This document shows, piece after piece, positions 26,069 to 35,426 of a DNA stretch of 42,561 bases. The translations under genes and the position numbers were made by a program. The stretch spans positions 54,925 to 97,485 of the forward strand of contig PBRZ01000080.1 of NCBI GenBank assembly GCA_002726085.1, in the 5' to 3' direction. The stretch's first letter is position 1. Each line of letters starts with the position of its first letter. The notes under the pieces are model-generated. The model did not search any database. It saw only the letters and a list, made by a program, of their open reading frames with translations, and was not told where the DNA came from. This DNA is from Acidobacteriota bacterium (GTDB lineage: Bacteria > Acidobacteriota > Vicinamibacteria > Vicinamibacterales > UBA8438).

Positions 26069-27007
26069 CTATTGTTGCTCCGCGGCGTAGCGACTGACCG
26101 GGGATATCTCGAGCGCTTCGAGCGTCTCCATCGCCGCCTGCCGCACCTTCAAGCTCTGGTCTGCCTCGGCAAGCGCGGCTACAGGCGCCCGAAAATTCTC
26201 GCCCACGCTGACCGCACCGAGCGCCGCCACGGCCCGCAGCCCGCTAATCATCACTTCGCTCGCCGGCTCTGCGAGTGTGTCCGACGTTACCAACCCTGCG
26301 ACGTAGTCCCGGTCGAGCATCCGACCGAGCACCGTAGCGCCGCGTCCATCGCCATGACGCGCCAGTGCGATCGCGGCGTTCCACTGCACGTCCGGTGCCG
26401 GATCGCCGAGCGCGGCGCGTAGCGTAATGTGCGTTCCGTCGTCCGGCAACGCTCCCAGCGCGTAGACGACCATCTTGCGCACACCGGCATCCTGTGACTG
26501 ATACATCTCCGCGAGGCGTGGCACCACCGCTGCATCACCCAGGGAGGCAAGCGCCCAGATCACGCTGATAGCGGTCTCTGTGTCTGCGTCGGCTTCGTTC
26601 AGCGCCTCGGTCAACGTCGCAACCGTCTCGGGCGGCGGGGCCTGGAGTCGCCCGATCGCCAACGCAAGATATCGCCGAACTCGCGGATCGTCGCCCTTCG
26701 ACTCCACGAACGCCCGGACCAGGGCTGGCGCCAGATCCGGATACTGCAGCTCCGTGTCTGGCTCACCCATCAGCCGAGACAATTCGAAGGCTGCGGGCCA
26801 TCGCCGCTCGCGTCCGCCGCTCCGCACCTCGGAGAGATACTCCTCTGGTGTCCGATCGTCGGCAACCATCATGCGAAAGCCGCCGTAGATCGCTGCGACG
26901 ACGGCAACCACCGCGAGGGGGACGAGGAAGAACTGGACAGCGAGGGACGGCGCAGCCGCAAGCGGACTGACCGGGCGCGCGGGTTCGCGCTCGTCAAGCT
27001 TCTGCAT
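26069..27007 (-). CDS. Membrane-anchored HEAT-repeat protein of the bc operon
   Basis: A 312-residue protein with one membrane helix (about residues 24-43) and then alpha-helical repeats of HEAT/armadillo type. Examples are the units around VRRYLALAIGRL, ISVIWALASLGDAAVVPRLA, VRKMVVYALGALPD and VQWNAAIALARHGDGRGATV. Such repeats bind other proteins. As first gene of the bc operon it is likely an assembly factor or structural subunit. No cofactor motif is visible. The ATG lacks a close Shine-Dalgarno: AGGAG lies 27 bases upstream and no in-frame start falls between. Confidence 0.82.
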   Translation of the reverse strand: MQKLDEREPARPVSPLAAAPSLAVQFFLVPLAVVAVVAAIYGGFRMMVADDRTPEEYLSEVRSGGRERRWPAAFELSRLMGEPDTELQYPDLAPALVRAFVESKGDDPRVRRYLALAIGRLQAPPPETVATLTEALNEADADTETAISVIWALASLGDAAVVPRLAEMYQSQDAGVRKMVVYALGALPDDGTHITLRAALGDPAPDVQWNAAIALARHGDGRGATVLGRMLDRDYVAGLVTSDTLAEPASEVMISGLRAVAALGAVSVGENFRAPVAALAEADQSLKVRQAAMETLEALEISPVSRYAAEQQ

Positions 27008-27119
27008 GAGTGCGTCGGGATAGCCGAGAGCTCCTATTTACACCTATGCCGCCGGCATTTGTGCCTTTGGTCACAAGCGCTGTCAGAGCGTTACAACATC
27101 AACACCAAACAACGGTGGG

Positions 27120-27148
27120 ATCTTACTATGGTTCCCCAGAGCGGTCAA
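27120..27148 (-). promoter_or_regulatory. Promoter of the bc-complex operon
   Basis: On the minus strand TTGACC (27148-27143) and TAAGAT (27125-27120) are separated by 17 bp. Transcription would begin near 27113, giving a leader of about 105 nt before the HEAT gene. Confidence 0.6.
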
Positions 27149-27230
27149 CCCGACACCACCCGTTACCCGCTCATTCCGCTGACCTTACGCCAGCTGCCGT
27201 GGCCTGGGGAACATCCCGTGATTGGGCGAT

Positions 27231-27782
27231 TCAGATCCGAGGCAGCGTCACCTCGCGCTGTGCCTGATACTTCCCGTGCTTGTCGGCGTACGACGTCTCG
27301 CAACGCTCGTCGCTCTGGAAGAACAGGACCTGCGCGATCCCCTCGTTCGCGTAAATCTTCGCCGGGAGCGGCGTGGTGTTCGAAATCTCGAGCGTGGCCG
27401 TCCCCTCCCACTCCGGTTCGAACGGAGTGACATTGACGATGATGCCGCATCGCGCGTAGGTCGACTTGCCGAGACAGACTGTCAGTATGTCTCTGGGAAT
27501 GCGGAAATACTCGACCGTTCGAGCCAGCGCGAACGAGTTGGGCGGCACAATGCACACGTCGGCCTTGACATCGATGAACGAACGCGGGTCGAAGGCCTTT
27601 GGGTCTATCAGGGTGCTATTGATGTTGGTAAAGATCTTGAACTCGTCCGCCACCCTGATGTCATACCCGTAGGACGACAGCCCGAACGACACGACGTCCT
27701 CGCGCACCTGGCACTCGACAAACGGCGAGATCATGCCGCCGCGGGCCATTTCCTTGATCCACCGATCCGATTTGATACTCAT
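27231..27782 (-). CDS. dcd: dCTP deaminase
   Basis: Deaminates dCTP to dUTP for thymidylate synthesis. The 183 residues match the Dcd family: [68 protein letters not shown] and [13 protein letters not shown]. The last contains the conserved Glu region that separates deaminase from dUTPase. No bifunctional extension is seen. Copy B of the structured repeat lies directly upstream of the ATG. The bc operon promoter follows after its stop. Confidence 0.96.
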   Translation of the reverse strand: MSIKSDRWIKEMARGGMISPFVECQVREDVVSFGLSSYGYDIRVADEFKIFTNINSTLIDPKAFDPRSFIDVKADVCIVPPNSFALARTVEYFRIPRDILTVCLGKSTYARCGIIVNVTPFEPEWEGTATLEISNTTPLPAKIYANEGIAQVLFFQSDERCETSYADKHGKYQAQREVTLPRI

Positions 27783-27789
27783 TTTCTAG

Positions 27790-27875
27790 GTGGGGCGCTG
27801 CCCCACACCCCGACTCGTCGCTAGTGGGACCCCATCGCCCCACGCCGCTTCCTCGCGGGCGCGCACGTGCGCGCC
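27790..27875. repeat. Structured intergenic repeat, copy B
   Basis: Matches copy A at 13549-13634. Its opening hairpin is GTGGGGC-GCT-GCCCCAC (27790-27806); compared with copy A the outermost C:G pair has become G:C, a compensatory change. It ends in a perfect 18-bp palindrome GGCGCGCACGTGCGCGCC (27858-27875). It lies just upstream of dcd. Confidence 0.72.
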
Positions 27876-27885
27876 GCCAGCCCAA

Positions 27886-27994
27886 GCTTTTGACTCTTGG
27901 CTCTAGGCTTTGGGCGCTCCACACGCTGTTGAAGCCGGCGAAGCCCTCCGGCTTCTCCTGACTCCTGTCTCCTGTCTCCCGACTCCTGGAGCAT
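27886..27994. repeat. TC-rich 7-bp-phased repeat with hairpin module, double copy
   Basis: The first block (27886-27913) reads TTTTGAC, TCTTGGC, TCTAGGC, TTTGGGC. The second (27931-27994) contains the hairpin GAAGCC-CTCC-GGCTTC followed by repeats of TCCTGTC type. Positions 27936-27970 are identical on the minus strand to 37031-37065, 35 bp in all. Confidence 0.8.
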
Positions 27995-27999
27995 ACGGA

Positions 28000-28194
28000 T
28001 CATCGTCTCCACCACATCAACAGCAGCGTCAGGGCGACGCTCGCCAGCACCGATGTCGCGATCGGGATATACACGGTCAGGTTGTCACGCCGATACACGA
28101 TGTCACCCGGCAGCCGTCCCAGGGGCAACCCGAGCATCAGCAGCGCGCCGACCCCTGCCAGCGCCAGGCCGGTTACGACCAGGATCTTTCCCAT
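28000..28194 (-). CDS. DUF2905 family small membrane protein
   Basis: A 64-residue protein of two membrane helices flanking GRLPGDIVYRRDNLTVYIPI, the DUF2905 core. Function is unknown. I start at the ATG at 28194, giving MGKILVVTG, since the family begins directly with the first helix; the frame is open 13 codons further upstream. It follows ndk after 45 bp on the same strand. Confidence 0.85.
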   Translation of the reverse strand: MGKILVVTGLALAGVGALLMLGLPLGRLPGDIVYRRDNLTVYIPIATSVLASVALTLLLMWWRR

Positions 28195-28239
28195 CGGCCC
28201 CTGATCGTTGCCCCGCTCCGCACGCGGGCGCAAGCATCG

Positions 28240-28653
28240 CTAACCCAACTCGACGCCGCGGAAGAAATAGCCGAGCTCGAACGCCGCGGTCTCCGGCGCA
28301 TCGGAACCATGCGTCGCGTTGTGCTCGATGGAGCTGCCGAACTGCCGCCGCAGGGTCCCCTCATCGGCCTTGGCCGGGTCGGTGGCCCCCATCAGCGTAC
28401 GCCAGCGCGTGATGGCGTCGAGCGACTCGAGCGCCAGCACGACGGCCGGTCCAGACGACATGAAGGTCGTCAGGCTGTCAAAGAAAGGCCGCTCGCGGTG
28501 AACCGCGTAGAAGCCCTCCGCGTCGGTCTTGGTCAACCGCACCAGCCGCATCCCACGCAGGCTGAAGCCTGCCTCGTTGACTCGCTGCAAGATGGCCCCC
28601 GTGTGGCCGGCCAACACCGCGTCGGGTTTGATAATCGCAAACGTGCGTTCCAT
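28240..28653 (-). CDS. ndk: Nucleoside diphosphate kinase
   Basis: Balances NTP and dNTP pools by phosphate transfer through a phosphohistidine. The 137 residues have the family length. ERTFAIIKPDAV opens the protein and His115 in NATHGSD is the phosphorylated residue. I start at the ATG at 28653 with GGAG 4 bases upstream; an in-frame ATG eight codons earlier is less likely. It follows korB after 69 bp and may use the GTP or ATP made by SucCD in the same block. Confidence 0.96.
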   Translation of the reverse strand: MERTFAIIKPDAVLAGHTGAILQRVNEAGFSLRGMRLVRLTKTDAEGFYAVHRERPFFDSLTTFMSSGPAVVLALESLDAITRWRTLMGATDPAKADEGTLRRQFGSSIEHNATHGSDAPETAAFELGYFFRGVELG

Positions 28654-28722
28654 ACATCTCCGTTCATCCTCGAACACCCCTGGCGCCCGGCTGTGCCCCT
28701 GGGCTGCCAGACCGTAACCCCT

Positions 28723-29766
28723 CTAGCCGAGTGCCTCCATGATCTCGTTCAGCACCGATTCCGGCGGCCGCACCTGATTCTGCGGCAGCGCGGCCAGCGG
28801 CTCGTCCACGAGGTTCAGCGTCGCCAGGAAGTCTTCTGCCTTGGGCTCGACATAGACGAGACCTGTCGCGAACTCGCCCCGCTCGTGGGTCTCGTGCAGC
28901 ACCCGGAGCGCCCGCATCTTGTCTGTCGGGTCGTAGCCATCGTCGAGCTTTTTCAGGTAGAGGTGGGACCCATCGTGTAGCCTCACCTCTTGCGTCGTGC
29001 CCGGCTCGTAATCCACGTTGATGTCCTCGAAGTACGGCACGAAATCGAGCTCCTCCAACGGATCGTCGTGACTCTTCAGATACGCATAGCTCTTGGTCGA
29101 GCCCTCATGGTCGTTGAAAGTCACGCAGGGCGAGAGCACATCGATCATGGCTGTGCCGCGATGACCGATCGCCGCCTTCAGCACCGCCGTCAGCTGCTTC
29201 TTGTCTCCCGAGAACGAGCGCGCCACGAAGGTCGCCCCAAGTTGGATGGCCAGCGCGCAGGTGTCGATGGGTGGCAGGTCGTTGACCACACCCGTCTTCA
29301 GGGTGGAACCCATATCGGCGGTTGGCGAAAACTGCCCCTTCGTCAGACCGTAGCACCCGTTGTCCTCGATGATGTAGATCATCGGAATATTCCGCCGCAT
29401 CAGATGCACGAACTGCCCAATCCCAATCGCCCCGGTGTCGCCGTCGCCGCTCACACCGATTGCCACAAGGTCTTTGTTGGCGAGCAACGCACCAGTGCCG
29501 ACCGATGGCATCCGGCCATGCACGGAGTTGAAACCGTGGGAGGACCCAAGGAAATACGCCGGACTCTTGCTCGAGCAACCGATGCCGGACAGCTTCACGA
29601 CCTTTGTGGGGTCGACCCCCATACTGAAGCACGCGTCGATGATCCGTTCCGATATGGCATTGTGCCCGCACCCAGCGCACAGGGTGGTCTTGCTGCCGCG
29701 GTACACTGGAAGCTCGAGGCCGAGCCTGTTGCTCTTCTTCTTGGGAGTGGGTATCGCTGTAGCCAC
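28723..29766 (-). CDS. korB: 2-oxoacid:ferredoxin oxidoreductase, beta subunit
   Basis: Thiamine-diphosphate subunit of a ferredoxin-dependent 2-oxoacid oxidoreductase, most likely 2-oxoglutarate from its neighbours. The 347 residues contain TLCAGCGHNAISE (cysteines typical of the subunit), the TPP motif beginning SGDGDTGAIGIGQ and ending EDNGCYGLTKGQ, and GCSSKSP. A C-terminal extension after about residue 275 is seen in two-subunit KorAB enzymes. It begins at GTG. It follows korA after 68 bp. Confidence 0.95.
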   Translation of the reverse strand: MATAIPTPKKKSNRLGLELPVYRGSKTTLCAGCGHNAISERIIDACFSMGVDPTKVVKLSGIGCSSKSPAYFLGSSHGFNSVHGRMPSVGTGALLANKDLVAIGVSGDGDTGAIGIGQFVHLMRRNIPMIYIIEDNGCYGLTKGQFSPTADMGSTLKTGVVNDLPPIDTCALAIQLGATFVARSFSGDKKQLTAVLKAAIGHRGTAMIDVLSPCVTFNDHEGSTKSYAYLKSHDDPLEELDFVPYFEDINVDYEPGTTQEVRLHDGSHLYLKKLDDGYDPTDKMRALRVLHETHERGEFATGLVYVEPKAEDFLATLNLVDEPLAALPQNQVRPPESVLNEIMEALG

Positions 29767-29834
29767 GGTGCGTCCTTTTCGATGTGTCGTGTGTCTCTGT
29801 TCGATCCCGAGAGCAAGAGAGTCGCGCGAAGGCC

Positions 29835-31730
29835 CTACTCGCCGCCGACCCCAGCGTCGTGCGGGCTCGGTCCATCCGCCACCGCGTACTGGACCCGGTA
29901 GCCCTCCTGAATCAGGATGTCGTCGGTGATGGTGCGCGCGGCGACCGGCTCTCCGGCGTAGTTCAGGACGCTTCGGAGCCGCCCCGCCAGCTCGGCTCGC
30001 AGCTCGAGCCGCATCAACGTCGCCATCTGCGCATCACGGTTCTGCTCGACCACATATACACGGTCGTGCCGCTCGATGAACGACGCGAGGGCAGACCGAA
30101 ACGGGTAGGCCCGCAACCGATAATACGAGGTGCGCACGTCGGCCTCTTCTTTCAGCTGATCGCGACTCTCGACCACGGCCCAGTGTGTGGTGCCATACGC
30201 GATGATGCCGACCCGCGCCCTCCGGTTGATCTCCACGATCGGAGCCGGCATCCAGTTGCGCGCGGTCTCGAACTTGCGCGTCAACCGATCGACGTTTTTC
30301 CGGTAATCGTCCGAGCGCTCGCTGTACTGACCCCAGTCGTTGTGGCCGGACCCCCGGCAGAAATACGCCGGCATCTCGTTCCCAGGAACCGACCGATAGG
30401 GAATGCCGTCGCCATCCACGTCCCGATAGCGCCCAAACCGCCCGATCCGCTCGAGGGCTTCTGCGTCGAGCAACTTGCCCCGGTCGATCGGCTTGGACGG
30501 ATACTCGAACTTGGGTGACATCCACGTGTTCATGCCCAGATCCAGGTCGCTCAGCACGAAGATCGGCGTTTGAAAACGCTCCGCGAGGTCGAACGCCGTC
30601 ACCGCCATGGAATAGCACTCATCCGGTGAAGACGGGAACAGGAGCGGGTGACGGGTGTCCCCGTGAGAGAGGAACGCCGTCGACAGCACGTCACCCTGCG
30701 CCGTCCGCGTCGGCAACCCGGTCGCCGGTCCCACACGCTGAACGTCAAATATCACTGCCGGGACCTCGGCGTAGTAGCCGAGACCGGCAAACTCACCCAT
30801 TAGCGAGATTCCGGGTCCCGACGTCGCCGTCATCGACCGCCCTCCCGCCCAACCGGCGCCAAGCGCCATGCCGAGCGCCGCGATCTCATCCTCTGCCTGC
30901 ACGACGGCGAAGGTCGCCTTGCCCGTCTCTTTGTCGACCCGGTACTTGCGCAGATAGTCGATGAGCGTCTCGCAGAGCGACGACGACGGTGTGATTGGAT
31001 ACCAGGTGACGACGGTCACTCCCGCCATCATGCAGCCGATGGCGGCGGCGGAGTTGCCGTCGATCAGGATGCGCCCCTGGTTCTCGTCCATCGCCTCAAT
31101 GAGACACGGATCCCGCTTTTCGAGATGCTCTTTGGCGAACGCATAGCCGGCATCGAGCGCCTGCCGGTTGATGGCCACGACCTTCTCCTTGTTTCCGAAC
31201 TGCTTGCGCAGAGCGGCCTCCATCTGGTCGAGCTCGATCCCGAGCAGCCGCGCCAATACACCGTCATAGATCATGTTGCGGACACGACGGCGCAACTTGA
31301 CGTCCCGGGACACTTCGGCGACCAGCTTTTCGAACGGCACCGGGTAGAACACGACGTCGCTGCGCACGCTGTTCAGCTTCAGCGGCTCGTCGTAGATCAC
31401 CGCGGAGCCCGCATCGAGATTGAGCACATCCTCCTGCGCCGTCTCCGAATTCATCGCGACAAGGATCTCGGACTTCTTCTTCCAGCCGATATAGCCGTTC
31501 TTGTTGACTCGGATCGTGAACCAGGTAGGCAGACCGGCGATATTCGACGGGAACAAGTTCTTGGCCGAAACGGGCACGCCCATCTGAAAAATCGAGCGTA
31601 GCAGCACGAGGTTGGCGGTTTGGCTACCCGAGCCGTTCACCGTCGCGACCTGGACGGTGAAATCATTGACGCTGAACTCGATGGATGGTTCGGATGGACG
31701 CTCTTCGCCTGCGACGTCGGACGCGGACAT
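29835..31730 (-). CDS. korA: 2-oxoacid:ferredoxin oxidoreductase, fused gamma-alpha subunit
   Basis: Gamma domain (about residues 20-190) fused to the alpha domain, the usual two-subunit KorAB layout. The 631 residues include GSGSQTANLVLLRS, WYPITPSSSLCETL (pyrimidine-binding entry), VVQAEDEIAALGMALGAGWA and TATSGPGISLMGEF. With korB and sucCD it would oxidise 2-oxoglutarate to succinyl-CoA with ferredoxin reduction, replacing the NAD-linked dehydrogenase complex. It could also run reductively. GAGGAAC precedes the ATG. A 195-bp gap separates it from sucD, with its own -10 candidate. Confidence 0.95.
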   Translation of the reverse strand: MSASDVAGEERPSEPSIEFSVNDFTVQVATVNGSGSQTANLVLLRSIFQMGVPVSAKNLFPSNIAGLPTWFTIRVNKNGYIGWKKKSEILVAMNSETAQEDVLNLDAGSAVIYDEPLKLNSVRSDVVFYPVPFEKLVAEVSRDVKLRRRVRNMIYDGVLARLLGIELDQMEAALRKQFGNKEKVVAINRQALDAGYAFAKEHLEKRDPCLIEAMDENQGRILIDGNSAAAIGCMMAGVTVVTWYPITPSSSLCETLIDYLRKYRVDKETGKATFAVVQAEDEIAALGMALGAGWAGGRSMTATSGPGISLMGEFAGLGYYAEVPAVIFDVQRVGPATGLPTRTAQGDVLSTAFLSHGDTRHPLLFPSSPDECYSMAVTAFDLAERFQTPIFVLSDLDLGMNTWMSPKFEYPSKPIDRGKLLDAEALERIGRFGRYRDVDGDGIPYRSVPGNEMPAYFCRGSGHNDWGQYSERSDDYRKNVDRLTRKFETARNWMPAPIVEINRRARVGIIAYGTTHWAVVESRDQLKEEADVRTSYYRLRAYPFRSALASFIERHDRVYVVEQNRDAQMATLMRLELRAELAGRLRSVLNYAGEPVAARTITDDILIQEGYRVQYAVADGPSPHDAGVGGE

Positions 31731-31812
31731 TCAGGTTCCTCAGGATGACGGCGTGGTGGTTGGCTGACTGGGACGACGTCGTGCCCTCCACGGCACCACG
31801 CAGACCCAGCGT

Positions 31813-31818
31813 ATTGTA
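31813..31818 (-). promoter_or_regulatory. -10 candidate for korA-korB
   Basis: TACAAT on the minus strand (5 of 6 to consensus), about 82 nt before the korA start. No clear -35 was found. The rest of the 31731-31925 gap shows no gene. Confidence 0.35.
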
Positions 31819-31925
31819 GCATTTTCCGTTCAGATTCCGGGGCCAGGACGACCCGTCACGCCGTTGGTAGGGCTCGCGCGAAGCTGCGCCGAGGGTCTCC
31901 TCGCGACATCTCCAGACCGCCTGTC

Positions 31926-32807
31926 TCAAGCTGAATTCGGTTCGAGCGCTGCGGCGACCGCCGCGCCGATTTCGGATGGACTCCGCACGACAGTCACGCC
32001 GCCTGCTGTCAGCGCCGCCATCTTCTCGGCGGCCGTGCCCATGCCTCCTGAGATGATGGCTCCGGCATGTCCCATACGCCGACCGGGTGGGGCCGTCTGA
32101 CCGGCAATGAATCCGACGACTGGCTTGCTCACGTGCTCGCGTATGTAGACCGCGGCATCTTCCTCGGCGGTGCCGCCGATCTCGCCGATCAGCACAATTG
32201 CCTCGGTCGCCTCGTCCTGCTCGAACAGCCTGAGGATGTCGATGAAGCTCGTGCCGATCAACGGGTCGCCGCCTATCCCGATACAGGTCGTCTGGCCCAA
32301 TCCCAGCAGCGTCAACTGGTGAATCGCCTCGTAGGTCAATGTCCCGCTCTTCGAGACGATGCCGACGGGACCCTCGCGGCAGATGTGCCCCGGTATGATG
32401 CCGGCCTTCGCCTGTCCCGCCGAGATAAGCCCGGGACAATTGGGTCCGATCAACCGGCTCTCACGGCCATCGAGGAACCTCAATGCCCGCATTATATCCA
32501 AGGTCGGGATCCCCTCCGTGATGCACACAATGAGCCCGAGCGCCGCGTCCGCCGCCTCCATGACCGCGTCGGCAGCCACCGCTGGCGGCACGAAAATGAC
32601 CGACGCGCTCGCACCGGTCTCACGCACGGCCGACTCGACGGTGTTGAAGACGGGGAATCCCTCGTGGCTCGTGCCACCTTTGCCAGGTGTGACCCCTCCC
32701 ACGACGGTCGTGCCGTACTCGGCGGCCTCTCGCGCGTGAAACGTGCCCTCACGACCGGTCAGTCCCTGCACCAGCAACCGGGTCTGCTTGTCTATCAGGA
32801 CGGCCAT
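31926..32807 (-). CDS. sucD: Succinyl-CoA ligase, alpha subunit
   Basis: CoA-binding subunit of succinyl-CoA synthetase, which couples succinyl-CoA cleavage to NTP formation. The 293 residues include [32 protein letters not shown] and the active phosphohistidine in [10 protein letters not shown]. The gene follows sucC after 14 bp. It consumes the succinyl-CoA that KorAB makes. Confidence 0.97.
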   Translation of the reverse strand: MAVLIDKQTRLLVQGLTGREGTFHAREAAEYGTTVVGGVTPGKGGTSHEGFPVFNTVESAVRETGASASVIFVPPAVAADAVMEAADAALGLIVCITEGIPTLDIMRALRFLDGRESRLIGPNCPGLISAGQAKAGIIPGHICREGPVGIVSKSGTLTYEAIHQLTLLGLGQTTCIGIGGDPLIGTSFIDILRLFEQDEATEAIVLIGEIGGTAEEDAAVYIREHVSKPVVGFIAGQTAPPGRRMGHAGAIISGGMGTAAEKMAALTAGGVTVVRSPSEIGAAVAAALEPNSA

Positions 32808-32821
32808 AACTGGGGTACTAC

Positions 32822-33982
32822 CTACGCCAGCGCGAGCTCGACGACCTGTCGAGCCGCCTCACCCATGCTGTCGGCCGTCGTGAAATTCAGACCGCTGTCT
32901 CGCAGCATCCGTTTCCCCTCGTCGACGTTGGTGCCTTCCATCCGCACCACGACCGGCACCTTCACGCCGAGCTCCGTCACGGCGGCGATGACGCCTTCGG
33001 CCAGCACGTCGCATCGCAGAATCCCACCGAAGATATTGACGAGCACCGCGGTCACTTTTGTGTCCGACAAGAGAATCCGGAATGCATTCCGAATCTGTTC
33101 CGCGCTGGCTCCCCCGCCAACATCCAGAAAATTTGCAGGCTCGCCACCGGCCAGTTTGATGATGTCCATGGTGGCCATGGCGAGACCGGCGCCGTTGACC
33201 ATGCACCCGATGCTGCCGTCGAGCCGGATGTAGTTGAGCGCGTACTTCGACGCCTCGATCTCCAGCTCCTCTTCCTCGGCCAGATCCCTCAGCTCGCCCA
33301 GCTCTGGATGACGGAACAGCGCGTTGTCATCGAGCGTCACCTTCGCGTCGAGCGCCACCACGTCCTCGGTTGCCGTCACGACCAACGGATTGATCTCGAT
33401 CAGGGACGCGTCGACCGCCTGGAACGCCGCATACACGCTCTGCATCAGCGAGGCCGCCGCGCGCGCCGGGGGTCCCGTCAGACCGATAGCGTCAGCCAGC
33501 CGCCGGGCCTGGAATGCGGCCAGCCCCACGCCGGGGTCGATGTGCACCTTGTGGATGAGCTCAGGCGTCTCGGCCGCCACCTGCTCGATGTCCATTCCTC
33601 CGGCGGCGCTGGCCATCATCAGGGGCAGTTGCGTCGTCCGGTCGATCAAGAGTCCGAGATACAGCTCGTTGACGATTTCGAGCCCTTCCTCGATCAGCAG
33701 ACGGGACACCACTCTCCCTCCGGGACCGGTCTGTGCGGTGACCAACGTCATTCCGAGGATCTCGCCTGCGATCCGCTCGGCATCCCCAACGGTCTCGGCG
33801 AGCTTGACGCCCCCGCCTTTGCCGCGTCCGCCGGCGTGGATCTGCGCCTTGACGACAACGCGCCCCCCAAGACGGCGGGCTGCGTCGCCGACCTCCGTCA
33901 CCGAGAACACCGCCTCACCTCGCGGCGCGGCGACGCCGTGCTGCGCGAGCAGCCCCTTGCCCTGATACTCGTGAATCTTCAC
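32822..33982 (-). CDS. sucC: Succinyl-CoA ligase, beta subunit
   Basis: Nucleotide- and succinate-binding ATP-grasp subunit. The 386 residues begin [16 protein letters not shown] at a GTG start and include [30 protein letters not shown], and [12 protein letters not shown] with [11 protein letters not shown] near the C-terminus. The gene follows mdh after 8 bp, so mdh-sucC-sucD form one tight unit. Confidence 0.97.
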   Translation of the reverse strand: MKIHEYQGKGLLAQHGVAAPRGEAVFSVTEVGDAARRLGGRVVVKAQIHAGGRGKGGGVKLAETVGDAERIAGEILGMTLVTAQTGPGGRVVSRLLIEEGLEIVNELYLGLLIDRTTQLPLMMASAAGGMDIEQVAAETPELIHKVHIDPGVGLAAFQARRLADAIGLTGPPARAAASLMQSVYAAFQAVDASLIEINPLVVTATEDVVALDAKVTLDDNALFRHPELGELRDLAEEEELEIEASKYALNYIRLDGSIGCMVNGAGLAMATMDIIKLAGGEPANFLDVGGGASAEQIRNAFRILLSDTKVTAVLVNIFGGILRCDVLAEGVIAAVTELGVKVPVVVRMEGTNVDEGKRMLRDSGLNFTTADSMGEAARQVVELALA

Positions 33983-33990
33983 AGGCCTGT

Positions 33991-35116
<1,126 letters not shown>

Positions 35117-35177
35117 CGCGCCTGGCCACGCGCTTTAGGGCACGTCCCCATGCGCGATTCAAGATCTTCACAATATC

Positions 35178-35198
35178 TGTGGAAAACCTTGTGGAAAA
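35178..35198. other. Two DnaA-box-like 9-mers
   Basis: TGTGGAAAA occurs at 35178-35186 and 35190-35198; its complement TTTTCCACA fits the relaxed DnaA box TTWTNCACA. The two copies are 12 bp apart in an AT-richer patch of the mdh-serA gap. The gap 35117-35426 holds no other gene. Two boxes do not make an origin. Confidence 0.35.
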
Positions 35199-35250
35199 AT
35201 GCCCCCCCAGCAGCAAGCGAGCCGCGTCAACCGGGGACTTCTAGCGATTT

Positions 35251-35265
35251 GCACCATCGTGGTGC
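35251..35265. promoter_or_regulatory. Inverted repeat upstream of serA
   Basis: GCACCA-TCG-TGGTGC is a perfect 6-bp inverted repeat about 45 bp upstream of the serA -10 candidate. It could be an operator. No regulator is identified. Confidence 0.35.
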
Positions 35266-35307
35266 GGCATGCGTGCGATAACTGGGCCTCCGCAAACGGT
35301 CGCCTAT

Positions 35308-35313
35308 TATACT
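35308..35313 (+). promoter_or_regulatory. -10 candidate for serA
   Basis: TATACT, overlapped by TATTAT at 35305-35310, lies about 115 bp before the serA start. No matching -35 was found at standard spacing. Confidence 0.4.
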
Positions 35314-35426
35314 GTAAGGTCTTGGCGCGGCTGCGGACGCCGACGACCCGTCGGCGCCCACAGTGTGCGCAATTTTTGAACACGACCGCGCGCCTCCTAC
35401 TACACACATCGAGAAGAGAGATATCC

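Noticed and set aside
24555-26090. 511-codon plus-strand frame
   Set aside because: Antisense to cytochrome b6 and Rieske genes; Gln/His/Arg-rich composition typical of a shadow frame in G+C-rich DNA.
35117-35426. Replication origin in the mdh-serA gap
   Set aside because: Only two relaxed DnaA-box matches, no dnaA/dnaN neighbours and no clear AT-rich unwinding region.
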